This document shows positions 16,558 through 24,487 of a stretch of DNA of 64,000 bases, one piece after another. The stretch covers positions 1 to 64,000 of the forward strand of contig NZ_WWCJ01000020.1 of the NCBI RefSeq assembly GCF_009857475.1, written 5' to 3'. The stretch is from Pseudoduganella guangdongensis (GTDB taxonomy: Bacteria > Pseudomonadota > Gammaproteobacteria > Burkholderiales > Burkholderiaceae_D). The position numbers were made by a program, and so were the translations under genes. Each line of letters opens with the position of its first letter. The stretch's first letter is position 1. The notes under the pieces were generated by a model. That model was not told the origin of the DNA, did no database searches, and saw nothing but the letters and a program-made list of their open reading frames with translations.

Positions 16558-19329
16558 TTAGTTGAGGGGTTTGCCGTCGTTGTCGAGGCGGATGATTTCG
16601 CCCCAGTTGAGCTCGCGGAGCGCGGGCTCGATCTTCTTCACGTCGCCCACCACCAGCCATACCACCTCGTCGGGCTTGATGTATTTCGGCGCGGCGGCGC
16701 CCAGCTGCTGCTCGCTCAACGCGCGCATGTTGCCGGCGTATCGGGACCAGTGGTCGGCCGGCAGCTGGAGGTTGATCGTCTGCAGGGCGGCGTTTTCCAA
16801 TGAGGCCAGGGTCTCGAAGCGGCCGGCCAGGCGCGAGGTCATGTTGCGCATGATGCTCTTGTATTCTTCGCCGGCGATCGGGCGGGCGCCGGCGATGTCC
16901 TTGATCTCTTTCGCCAGTTCCAGCATGGACTCCTTGGTTTTGTTGGTCTGTACCGGGGCTTGGATCATGAACGCGCGCTGGCCGCGGACATTCGTCAGCA
17001 GGCCTTGCACGCCGTAGCTCCAGTGCTTGTCCAGGCGCAGGTTGCGGTTCAGGCGCGAGGTGGCCATGCCGCCGAAGTTCTGCATCACCGGTTCCATCGC
17101 CAGGTCTTCGGCCTGGCCCTGGGCCTGCGACAGGTGGGTGGCGACGATCACCGATTGCGGCGCTTCGGGCTTGTCGATCAGGTAGATGCGTTTGTTGGAC
17201 AGGCTGCTGCCTGCTGCCACTTCCTTCTTCGGTGCTGCGTCGCCGCGCCATTTGCCGAAGGCCGCTTCGAGCATCGGCTTCAGCTTCTCCAGCGTGGTGT
17301 CGCCAGCCACCACCAGGGTGGCGTTGCCGGGCTTGAACCAGTCGGCGTGCCATTTGGCCAGGTCGCCGCGGGTCAGGCCTTCCACCGATTTCTCGCTGCC
17401 GCTGGCGGGACGGCCGTAGGCGCTGTCGTTGCCGTAGGCGGCGAAGGCGGCCATGCGCTGGGCCAGTGCCAGGGGATTGGCTTTTTCCTGGCCAATCTGC
17501 GCCAGGCGGCGTTGCTTTTGCAGCTTGAACTGGTCTTCCGGGAAGGCTGGATTCAGGGCGGCATCGGCCATCAGCTCAAGCGAGGCTTGCAGGTTGAGCG
17601 TGGTGGAGCCCAGGCGCACCAGCGACATATCGGCGGTGGTGGCGGTCAGCAGGCGTGCGCCTTGTGATTCCAGCGCGTCCGACAGTTGGAAGGCGTCGCG
17701 CGTTTTGCTGCCTTTGTCCAGCAGGTCGAGCGTGAGCGAGGCCAGGCCGGACTTGGCGCCGCTGTCGGTGGCGCTGCCGGCGTCCACTGCCAGGGTGACG
17801 TTGACGATCGGTGCGCCGTGGCGCTCCATCAAAATAACTTTCAGGCCGTTGGACAGGGTGGCGCGCTGCATCTCGGGGAAGCCGACTTGCGGCGCTTCGC
17901 CCAGTGCCGGCAGCACCTTGCGGTCGATGCTGGTCTTGCCGGCGGCCAGCTTGGCGGCCGGCGTGACGGTCATCGTGTAGTGGTTGGCGCGCAGCCATTT
18001 GTCGGCGCTGGCTTTCACCTCGGCCGGGGTGGCGTCGGCCATCAGCTTGAGGTTGGCCAGGTAGGCGTCGGGCGAGCCGCCGTAGGTCATGGCTTGCGCC
18101 AGCACGTCGTTGCGGCCGCCGAAGCCCCCCAGGCGTTCAATCTCGCGCGAGAATTCGGCGAAGCTGGCGGTCTTCACGCGCGCCAGTTCGGCGGCGGTCG
18201 GGCCTTTGTCCAGCAGCTCCTTCATCACGGCGTCGATCTCGCGTTCCACTTCGGCCGGGTCGGCGCCTGGCTTAAGGGTGACGGTGACCTGGAAGATGCC
18301 GGCGATCTCGGACGGGCGGGCGCCGGCGCCCACGGCGGTGGCCAGGCCCTTGTCGTACATCAGGCGCTTGTTCAGGCGCGCGCTCTTGGAGCCGGCCAGC
18401 ACGTCGGCAAACAGCTGCAGGCGCTGCGCGTCGGGCGTGCCCCAGCCCGGCATGTGGTAGGCGCGGTAGATGCGCACTTGTGGCACCTGGTCTTCCATGG
18501 TGTCGCGGATATTGCGGTCCAGGGTGGGAATCCAGGCGTCGGTGCGGGTCAGGGCCGGGCCGGGGGCGATGCCGTCAAAGTACTTCTTCACCAGCTCCAG
18601 CGCACGCTCGGGCGTGATGTCGCCGGACAGCGAAATGACCGCGTTGTTCGGGCCGTAGTAGGTGCGGTACCACTCCTTCACATCCTCCAGCGAGGCGGCC
18701 TGCAGGTCTTCCATGTAGCCGATCACCGGCCAGGAATACGGGTGCGAGTAAGGGTACATGCGCTGTACGATCTCGCTGTACACGCGGCCGTACGGCTGGT
18801 TTTCGCCCTGGCGCTTTTCGTTGGAGACCACGCCGCGTTCGCGTTCCAGCATTTCCTTGTTGATGTAGTTGCCGAGGAAGCCCATGCGGTCCGCTTCCAG
18901 GTACAGCGTGCGCTCCAGCGCCGACACCGGCACGTCTTCAAAGAAGTTGGTGCGGTCGTAGTTGGTGGTGCCGTTGCGGTTGGTGGCGCCCAGGTCGTCC
19001 ATCGCTTCGCGGAAGCCGTGCGGGTAGTTCTCCGAGCCGTTGAAGAAGAAGTGCTCGAACATGTGGGCAAAGCCGGTCTTGCCGCGCTTCTCGTTGCGCG
19101 AGCCGACGTGGTACCACATGTTCACGCCGACCACGGGCACGCTGTGGTCGGTATGCACGATCAGCGTCAGGCCGTTTTGCAGGGTGAACTTCTTGTAGGG
19201 GATGGTGTAGGGTTTGAGGTCGAAGGCGGCGGCGCTGGCGGCCGGCTTGGCAGCAGGGGCGCTGTACGCTGGCGCAGCGACGGCGCCGGCCAATGCGGCG
19301 GCAACCGCAAGGCGGAGGATAGTGCTCAT
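16558..19329 (-). CDS. Secreted M16-family zinc peptidase (double-domain pitrilysin type)
   Basis: This 923-residue protein has a signal peptide (MSTILRLAVAAALAGAVAAPAYS) and two M16 repeats. The N-terminal half carries the inverted zinc motif HMFEH at residues 89-93 and the distal glutamate region ERGVVSNEKRQGEN. The C-terminal half, from about residue 460, keeps the fold but lacks HxxEH, as is normal for the inactive partner half. Members degrade peptides in the periplasm. The ATG at 19329 is chosen because it begins the signal peptide; the frame extends 21 residues further without sense. Confidence 0.92.
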   Translation of the reverse strand: MSTILRLAVAAALAGAVAAPAYSAPAAKPAASAAAFDLKPYTIPYKKFTLQNGLTLIVHTDHSVPVVGVNMWYHVGSRNEKRGKTGFAHMFEHFFFNGSENYPHGFREAMDDLGATNRNGTTNYDRTNFFEDVPVSALERTLYLEADRMGFLGNYINKEMLERERGVVSNEKRQGENQPYGRVYSEIVQRMYPYSHPYSWPVIGYMEDLQAASLEDVKEWYRTYYGPNNAVISLSGDITPERALELVKKYFDGIAPGPALTRTDAWIPTLDRNIRDTMEDQVPQVRIYRAYHMPGWGTPDAQRLQLFADVLAGSKSARLNKRLMYDKGLATAVGAGARPSEIAGIFQVTVTLKPGADPAEVEREIDAVMKELLDKGPTAAELARVKTASFAEFSREIERLGGFGGRNDVLAQAMTYGGSPDAYLANLKLMADATPAEVKASADKWLRANHYTMTVTPAAKLAAGKTSIDRKVLPALGEAPQVGFPEMQRATLSNGLKVILMERHGAPIVNVTLAVDAGSATDSGAKSGLASLTLDLLDKGSKTRDAFQLSDALESQGARLLTATTADMSLVRLGSTTLNLQASLELMADAALNPAFPEDQFKLQKQRRLAQIGQEKANPLALAQRMAAFAAYGNDSAYGRPASGSEKSVEGLTRGDLAKWHADWFKPGNATLVVAGDTTLEKLKPMLEAAFGKWRGDAAPKKEVAAGSSLSNKRIYLIDKPEAPQSVIVATHLSQAQGQAEDLAMEPVMQNFGGMATSRLNRNLRLDKHWSYGVQGLLTNVRGQRAFMIQAPVQTNKTKESMLELAKEIKDIAGARPIAGEEYKSIMRNMTSRLAGRFETLASLENAALQTINLQLPADHWSRYAGNMRALSEQQLGAAAPKYIKPDEVVWLVVGDVKKIEPALRELNWGEIIRLDNDGKPLN

Positions 19330-19369
19330 GGAGGTCCTATGCGTTTGGATGGGTAAGGGCTTCACGCAT

Positions 19370-19383
19370 AAGCATGCATGCTT
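19370..19383. promoter_or_regulatory. 14-bp perfect palindrome upstream of the M16 gene
   Basis: AAGCATGCATGCTT is perfectly self-complementary and is followed by a run of Ts. It lies 41 bases before the M16 start and 89 bases before the divergent regulator gene. It could be an operator for either gene; only the symmetry is observed. Confidence 0.35.
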
Positions 19384-19416
19384 TTTTTCCAATTGGCTAG
19401 TAGTCGGACTTGGCTT

Positions 19417-19469
19417 ATGCTGATATCTGGCTTGTCACTCAGTCACGGCAGATCATGCTAATATTTGGC
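19417..19469. promoter_or_regulatory. Two ATGCTRATATYTGGC boxes before the HTH regulator
   Basis: ATGCTGATATCTGGC (19417-19431) and ATGCTAATATTTGGC (19455-19469) are imperfect copies 38 bases apart. The second extends to GCAT and is nearly palindromic. The last box ends two bases before the regulator's ATG, which suggests autorepression and possibly shared control of the divergent M16 gene. Confidence 0.5.
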
Positions 19470-19471
19470 AT

Positions 19472-20107
19472 ATGATCGCTTCCGCCTTGTTTACCCCTGC
19501 CCAGCAAAAGCTGCTGGGTTTATTGTTTGTGCGCGTGAATGAGGGGTTCCACCTCAATGAAATCATGCGCCTCACGGGGCTGGGCAGCGCTTCGGCCCAG
19601 CGCGAGCTCAAACGCCTGCATGAATCGGGACTGATCGTCTCCGAACGCATTGGTAATGTACGCCAGTTCCGCCCTAACAAAGACAATCTGGTTTACGCCG
19701 AGCTGGCCAGCCTGGTCAAAAAGACCTTTGGCCTGGTCAGCGTGCTGAATTCCGCCCTGGCGCCCATGCGCCGCCAGCTCAGTGTGGCGTTCGTCTATGG
19801 CACCACGGTCAAGGAAGCGGAAGATTCGACCGGCGCGGTCGAGTTGTTGCTGATCGGCGAGAACACCACCTATGGCGAGCTGCTGAACCGGCTGCCGGTG
19901 GCCGAGCGCATCCTGCGCCGCAAAATTAATCCCAACCTGTATTCAGTGGATGACTTCCAGCGCCGCTTGCGCGAGCAGCAGCCCTTCATCGTCAAGATGC
20001 TGGAGGACCGCAAAGTGTTTGTGCTGGGCGACGATACCGACCTCGATAACATCATTAAAGATATCCACGCGGAGGATGACCATGGAGACGCGCTTCCGGA
20101 CTTTTAA
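19472..20107 (+). CDS. Winged-helix regulator with a decayed nucleotidyltransferase-like domain
   Basis: This 211-residue protein has an N-terminal winged helix (FTPAQQKLLGLLFVRVNEGF, then EIMRLTGLGSASAQRELKRL) and a C-terminal domain resembling minimal nucleotidyltransferases. The usual GSxARGxxxxxSDxDL motif is replaced by YGTTVKEAEDSTGAVELLL. The catalytic serine and aspartates are therefore mostly absent, and enzymatic activity is doubtful. The C-terminal 60 residues (VAERILRRKINPNLYS onward) match the region that follows the fold in such HTH-MNT proteins. It overlaps the next gene by 26 bases in another frame. Paired boxes upstream suggest autoregulation. Confidence 0.72.
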   Translation: MIASALFTPAQQKLLGLLFVRVNEGFHLNEIMRLTGLGSASAQRELKRLHESGLIVSERIGNVRQFRPNKDNLVYAELASLVKKTFGLVSVLNSALAPMRRQLSVAFVYGTTVKEAEDSTGAVELLLIGENTTYGELLNRLPVAERILRRKINPNLYSVDDFQRRLREQQPFIVKMLEDRKVFVLGDDTDLDNIIKDIHAEDDHGDALPDF

Positions 20108-20387
20108 GGAGTTCTACCCGTTCTACCTGCAGGAGCATGCCAACAGCACCTGCCGCCGCCTGCATTTCGTCGGCTCCAGCATCGTGCTGCTGCTAGTGGC
20201 GGTGGTGATGATCACCGGGGAACTCAAGCTGCTGTGGCTGCTGCCTGTGGTCGGCTACGGCTTCGCCTGGGTCGGTCACTTCTTCTTTGAGCATAACCGT
20301 CCCGCCACCTTCAAATACCCCTTTTTCAGCCTACTGGGCGACTGGGTAATGTTCCGCGATATGCTTACGGGCCGGATCGCGTGGTGA
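20082..20387 (+). CDS. DUF962 (Mpo1-like) small membrane protein
   Basis: This 101-residue protein begins METRFRTFKEFYPFYLQEHA, a typical DUF962 start, and continues with RRLHFVGSSIV. Two hydrophobic segments follow (about 34-50 and 54-70), then GYGFAWVGHFFFEHNRPATF with the conserved His and Asn residues. The yeast homologue Mpo1 is a 2-hydroxy fatty acid dioxygenase; the bacterial role is not settled. The ATG at 20082 follows GGAGGATG and lies inside the preceding regulator gene. Its 3' end overlaps the convergent kinase gene by 57 bases. Confidence 0.85.
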   Translation: METRFRTFKEFYPFYLQEHANSTCRRLHFVGSSIVLLLVAVVMITGELKLLWLLPVVGYGFAWVGHFFFEHNRPATFKYPFFSLLGDWVMFRDMLTGRIAW

Positions 20388-21752
20388 GGCGGTGGTGCGC
20401 GGCAGGCTGATCAGAATGCGGGTGTAGCGCCCCGGTTCCGATTCGCAGGCAATCTCGCCGCCAAAGGCGCTCACCACACGCTTGCAGAACGCCAGGCCCA
20501 TGCCGGTGCCGCAGCCGTTGCGGCGCGTGGTGTAGAACGGTTCAAACACGTGGGGCAGCACGTCGGGCTCGATGCCGTGGCCGGTGTCGGTGACCACCAG
20601 CCAGTTCTGCATGCCGCGCGAATAGCATTCCACGTCCACCGTGCCGCGCCCGTTGAGCTGCAGCGCTTGCAGCGCATTTTTCAGCAGGTTGTAGAGCACG
20701 AACATCAGCAGCACGTCCGAGCCGTAGAAGCTGTATTCATTGCTGATCGTCACGCGTACCTGGGCCCGCTCCGCGCCGGTAAAAGGATAGCAGGCCATCG
20801 CCTCGTCCACGCACACCGCCACCGAGTGCACGGCAAAGGTTTCGCGCTGCATGACGCCGTCGCGCGCCGAGGCCAGCAGCATGTCCACGATAAAGTTTGA
20901 GCGCGAGACTTCGGCATCGATGCTGCGCGCGATGTCGCCCAGGTGCTGCAGCTGGCGCGCGCCGAGGGCGCCCTTGTGCTCGGGGCGGTAGCCGGCGATC
21001 AGCTCGGGCAGGCAGCGCGACAGCATGCGCGTCTGGCTGCGGATGCTGGCCAGCGGCGTGCGCATTTCGTGCGCGATGGTGGCGGCGGCCGCCATGGGGT
21101 CGGCCAGCAGGTTGTGGCGCACCATGGCCTGGGCGATCAGGCCCAGCGAGGCGAGGATGAAGGCCACGCCGGGCGGGTACATTTCCACACCGTAGTTGCA
21201 CAGGTAGTCGCTGGCGGCGCCGAAGTAAATCAGGATGCTGACCAGCACATAGCGCAGCCGTGTGCGCTCGGTGGAGACGGCGCGCTGCTGGCGGCGGTAC
21301 AGCAGCCAGACGGCGCGCCCGATGACCAGCACGGTTTGCACCAGGTGCAGGGGATGCAGCCAGCCGGCCTTGGGATAGCTGCCGTAGAAGTAGTGCTGCA
21401 AGCCCGACAGCACGGCTTCGGTGGTGGGGAGTAGCAGGCCCAGCAGGCAGGCCAGGCCGTAGCTCAGGTACAGGCCGGGGCGGTCGTCCTGGCTGCCGGT
21501 GAGTTCGATGATGAAGTGGTAGAGCGTGGTCGGCAGGAACAAGATGGGCAGGTAGCCCAGGCGCGCCAGGGCCAGGGCGGTGGCATCGTCGTGTGTCATG
21601 AACAGCAGCGACCAGCTGGCTTGCCAGAAAAAAGTCGTGGCGCATACGGCGAAGAAGCTCAGGCCGACCCGGCTGGGGCCGCGCGAGCGCAGGACGTACA
21701 GGCCATACCCGATAAACAGGGCGGAGACCACTGCCGGTATGAGCGAGTACAT
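20331..21752 (-). CDS. 7TM sensor histidine kinase of the CqsS/LqsS/PhcS type
   Basis: This 473-residue inner-membrane kinase has about six to seven hydrophobic segments in its first 215 residues. The H-box is TIAHEMRTPLASIRS. It is followed by LPELIAGY, IVDMLLASARDG, VDEAMACYPF, LLMFVLYNLLKNALQAL, DTGHGIEPDVLPHVFEPFYT and GTGMGLAFCKRVVSAFGG. This spacing is shared with quorum-sensing kinases for alpha-hydroxyketones and fatty-acid methyl esters (CqsS, LqsS, PhcS). No receiver domain is attached and no signal synthase is in the window. It is divergent from the thioesterase gene. The ligand is unknown. Confidence 0.8.
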   Translation of the reverse strand: MYSLIPAVVSALFIGYGLYVLRSRGPSRVGLSFFAVCATTFFWQASWSLLFMTHDDATALALARLGYLPILFLPTTLYHFIIELTGSQDDRPGLYLSYGLACLLGLLLPTTEAVLSGLQHYFYGSYPKAGWLHPLHLVQTVLVIGRAVWLLYRRQQRAVSTERTRLRYVLVSILIYFGAASDYLCNYGVEMYPPGVAFILASLGLIAQAMVRHNLLADPMAAAATIAHEMRTPLASIRSQTRMLSRCLPELIAGYRPEHKGALGARQLQHLGDIARSIDAEVSRSNFIVDMLLASARDGVMQRETFAVHSVAVCVDEAMACYPFTGAERAQVRVTISNEYSFYGSDVLLMFVLYNLLKNALQALQLNGRGTVDVECYSRGMQNWLVVTDTGHGIEPDVLPHVFEPFYTTRRNGCGTGMGLAFCKRVVSAFGGEIACESEPGRYTRILISLPRTTASPRDPARKHIAEHYPVAQ

Positions 21753-21847
21753 TGATTATCCTCAGCGATGGTTGCGATTTCTTATTAGCTTATTGGTAAA
21801 AAATGGACAAGTATTGAGGAATATCAAGAGTGCTGCGCGCCAATCGT

Positions 21848-21882
21848 AAAAAGTAGTGGCTGGCACAAGCCGCTTACTTTTT
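21848..21882 (+). promoter_or_regulatory. Leader hairpin adjoining the thioesterase ribosome-binding site
   Basis: AAAAAGTAGTGGCT (21848-21861) pairs imperfectly with the arm at 21867-21882, which ends in TTACTTTTT. The AGGAG at 21883-21887 begins one base after the stem, and the ATG is at 21897. The arrangement could control translation, or the stem plus T-run could terminate transcription before the gene. Confidence 0.5.
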
Positions 21883-21896
21883 AGGAGAAATGATTC

Positions 21897-22340
21897 ATGT
21901 ATATGTACGCCCCCGCCTCCGATGCCTCTGCCGCCGCTGAGATGACTTTCCACCACAAGCTGTCCATCTTCCTGAAAGACTCGAACGCCTATGGCAATAC
22001 CTACTTTGCGCGCTATTTCGAGTGGCAGGGCATTTGCCGGGAGAAGTGGTTTTACGAGTGCATCTCGCGTGACATGCTGCAGGCGGAAGGGGTGTTCATC
22101 ACCAAGCACGCCCAAAACGACTACCTGCAGGAGACCTTCCCCTTCCAGGAAGTATCGTGCGAGGTGAATACCTACGACGTGCGGCGCTGCTCGTTCTGGC
22201 TCGAATTCCGCTTTTATGCGGAAGGTCACCCGGTGTCGGTGGGGCGGCAGCAGATCGTGTTCGCCAACCACGCCAAGCAGATCGCGCCGCTGCCCGAGAT
22301 CGTGCTCAAGCGCATCAAGCGCTATGCACTGAAAAGGTAG
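21897..22340 (+). CDS. Hot-dog fold acyl-CoA thioesterase
   Basis: This 147-residue protein has the thioesterase signature DSNAYGNTYFARYFEWQGIC near residue 28, where the Asp/Asn and Tyr positions line the active site. It continues with the strand-rich region EVSCEVNTYDVRRCSFWLEF and VGRQQIVFAN. It resembles 4-hydroxybenzoyl-CoA-type and enediyne-type thioesterases, which hydrolyse acyl-CoA or acyl carrier thioesters. It lies head to head with the sensor kinase gene. The natural acyl substrate is unknown. Confidence 0.8.
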   Translation: MYMYAPASDASAAAEMTFHHKLSIFLKDSNAYGNTYFARYFEWQGICREKWFYECISRDMLQAEGVFITKHAQNDYLQETFPFQEVSCEVNTYDVRRCSFWLEFRFYAEGHPVSVGRQQIVFANHAKQIAPLPEIVLKRIKRYALKR

Positions 22341-22341
22341 C

Positions 22342-23085
22342 TTATTCGTAGACCGTGCCGATGCCCAGCAGGCCAGGCAGCGGCACCACCCGCAGCTGCG
22401 CTTGCGCCGGCCAGTCGTCCAGGCGCACCGTGGCCACCTGGTACAAGCCCATGCTGCGGTTTTCGAACGGCAGGCCGGGCTGGGCGGCGATACGCTGGGT
22501 CGTGCCGTCGTCGCGGCGCAGCTCCACCGCCGCCGCTGTGTCGCCCGGAGCGTAAATGAATTTGATGCCCTTGCAGTCCTTGCCCAACAGGCGCAGGCGG
22601 TAGCCAGAGGCGCGCTGGGCGGAAATCAGCTGCTCGCAGGCTTCGCGCAGCATGGCGAGCGGGTACACGCCGTCGTCCCGCATGCGGATCGAGTAGCGGC
22701 CGCTGAACTGGTAGTGGCCCTTGCGCCGGTTCAGGCGCAGCACGGCGTCTTCGTCAAAGGCCTGTTTCAGCATGGGCAGGGTGGCGCGGCCCAGGGCGTC
22801 GACCGCAATTTCCATATTGGTGCTTTCGCCCTGCAGCTGCAGGCGCAGGCCGTCCATCGGCGTGTCCGGATCGAGCGGACGGATTTGCATGTGCGCCTGG
22901 ATCAGGGGCCGCTTGGCGACATAGGGCGCAAAGAAGCTGGCCGCCTTGTAGGCATGGCGGTAGCTGTGCCACTCGGCGTCGGCCGGCGCCACCACCTGCA
23001 CCACGGGCATTTCCTGTTCCTGTTCCGCGCGCGCGGCGCCTGCGAACAGGAGGGCGGCGACTATCAGCAAGGTTCGACGATTCAT
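22342..23085 (-). CDS. Periplasmic protein of unknown function
   Basis: I do not recognise this 247-residue protein. A signal peptide is clear (MNRRTLLIVAALLFAGAARA). The mature part begins with EQEQEMPVVQVVAP and appears rich in beta-strands, with paired cysteines in REACEQL and GKDCKGIKF that could form a disulfide. The frame is open a further 36 residues upstream, but the ATG at 23085 starts the signal peptide. The gene ends two bases from the thioesterase stop and is divergent from the two-component operon, with which it may share control. Confidence 0.75.
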   Translation of the reverse strand: MNRRTLLIVAALLFAGAARAEQEQEMPVVQVVAPADAEWHSYRHAYKAASFFAPYVAKRPLIQAHMQIRPLDPDTPMDGLRLQLQGESTNMEIAVDALGRATLPMLKQAFDEDAVLRLNRRKGHYQFSGRYSIRMRDDGVYPLAMLREACEQLISAQRASGYRLRLLGKDCKGIKFIYAPGDTAAAVELRRDDGTTQRIAAQPGLPFENRSMGLYQVATVRLDDWPAQAQLRVVPLPGLLGIGTVYE

Positions 23086-23120
23086 GAGGCGCCATTGTAG
23101 TGCAGGCCGCGCGCGCCACC

Positions 23121-23136
23121 CCTGCCGAAAGTCATG
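23121..23136. promoter_or_regulatory. Candidate response-regulator box, copy 1
   Basis: CCTGCCGAAAGTCATG occurs here and, identically, at 26387-26402. This copy lies in the gap between the periplasmic protein gene and the kinase-regulator operon; the other lies upstream of the barrel protein gene beyond that operon. The core TGCCGAAAGTCA is a short imperfect dyad, the kind of site NarL-type regulators bind. Confidence 0.5.
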
Positions 23137-23209
23137 GCCGTGACTGGCGCCACTGCCGGCGCGCCCCGGGGCCGGGTAGAATTGCGGCGCCATTTACTTT
23201 TTGCTACCT

Positions 23210-24487
23210 ATGCCGGCCATTCTTCCCTTCCGCCTGCGCCCGGGCAGTGCTGCCGGCGTTATCCTGCTGGCCAGCCTGGCCGGCGCCGCCATCGAAATCC
23301 TGGTGCCCTGGTACCTGGGGCCGGGCAGCGCCGACCTGTTCAGCCCTGCCGGCGTGCTGGCGCGCCGCCTGGCCGGCTGGTTTGCGCCGCCGGCCTCGCT
23401 GCTGCGCGCCGGTTCCGAGCATGCCGCAGTGGCACTGCACATCTTCCTGCTGCTGGCCGCGCTGCTGTGCGCGCTGTTTGTCGCGGCCACCGCGTTGCAA
23501 TTGCAGGCGCGCCGCAGGCTGGGGCCGGGCGCCGAGCGCCTGGTGCTGGCGTTGCAGCTGGGCGCGGCCTGCGCCCTGCATTCGGTGGTGCTGTCGATGG
23601 TGCTGGCGGCCATGCTGGCCAGCCACCTGGCGCCGCGCCGCGCGCTGGCGGCGTTGGCGGCCATGCTGGGATTGAATACGCTGACGATTGGCGTGATGGC
23701 GGCGCTGGCGCTGCAGGGCGACGTGGCCGCCAACGACCGCAATGCCACGGCCACGGTGCTGTATGTGCTGCTGGAACAACTGGTCGTGCTGCTCACCTTC
23801 GCGCTGGGCTGGCTGGCGTCGCGCGAGCGGCGCAGCCGCCAGGCGCTGGCCGCCAAGCATGCGGAACTGCTGGCGACCCAGGTGCTGCTGGCCGATACCA
23901 TCCGTGAGTCCGAGCGCATGCGCATCGCGCGCGACCTGCACGATTCGACCGGCCACCACCTGACCGCGCTCAACCTGCACCTGGATATTGCGCGGCGCAA
24001 AGCCGGCGCGCAGGCCGACGCCTCGCTGCTGACGGCGCACCAGCTTTCCCGCGACCTGCTGGCGCAGGTGCGCACGGTGGTGGCGTCCGAACGGGCGGCG
24101 GCCGGCGTTGACTTGCGGCTGGCGCTGCAACGCCTGTGCGCAGGCATCCCGCAGCCGGCGATCACGCTGCGTGTGGCGGACGACTTGCCGGCGGCGGAAC
24201 CGGCGGTGGCGCATGCCATGTTCTGCTGCGTGCAGGAGGCTGTCAGCAATGCGGTGCGCCATGCGCAGGCCGCCAGCCTGGTCATCGACGTGGCCGTGCG
24301 CGAAGGGCGGCTGCATGCCGTGATCGAGGATGACGGCGCGGGACGCGGCACGGCGCCGGAGGGTAACGGCCTGCGCGGCATGCGCGAGCGCCTGGCCATG
24401 CTGGGCGGCGCGCTGGAGGCGGACGACTTGCCACGGCGCGGCTTTGGCCTGCGCATCTCGCTGCCGTACGCGGGAGCGCAGCCATGA
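23210..24487 (+). CDS. NarL-type sensor histidine kinase
   Basis: This kinase (425 residues) has about six hydrophobic segments in its first 210 residues and little extracytoplasmic sequence, so it probably senses a membrane or intracellular signal. The dimerisation box RIARDLHDSTGHHLTALNLH is the HisKA_3 type with the phospho-accepting His in DLHD. The ATPase domain shows CVQEAVSNAVRHAQA and the G-box GNGLRGMRERLAMLGG. The ATG at 23210 is preferred to a TTG at 23201. Its stop overlaps the regulator start (ATGA). Confidence 0.9.
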   Translation: MPAILPFRLRPGSAAGVILLASLAGAAIEILVPWYLGPGSADLFSPAGVLARRLAGWFAPPASLLRAGSEHAAVALHIFLLLAALLCALFVAATALQLQARRRLGPGAERLVLALQLGAACALHSVVLSMVLAAMLASHLAPRRALAALAAMLGLNTLTIGVMAALALQGDVAANDRNATATVLYVLLEQLVVLLTFALGWLASRERRSRQALAAKHAELLATQVLLADTIRESERMRIARDLHDSTGHHLTALNLHLDIARRKAGAQADASLLTAHQLSRDLLAQVRTVVASERAAAGVDLRLALQRLCAGIPQPAITLRVADDLPAAEPAVAHAMFCCVQEAVSNAVRHAQAASLVIDVAVREGRLHAVIEDDGAGRGTAPEGNGLRGMRERLAMLGGALEADDLPRRGFGLRISLPYAGAQP

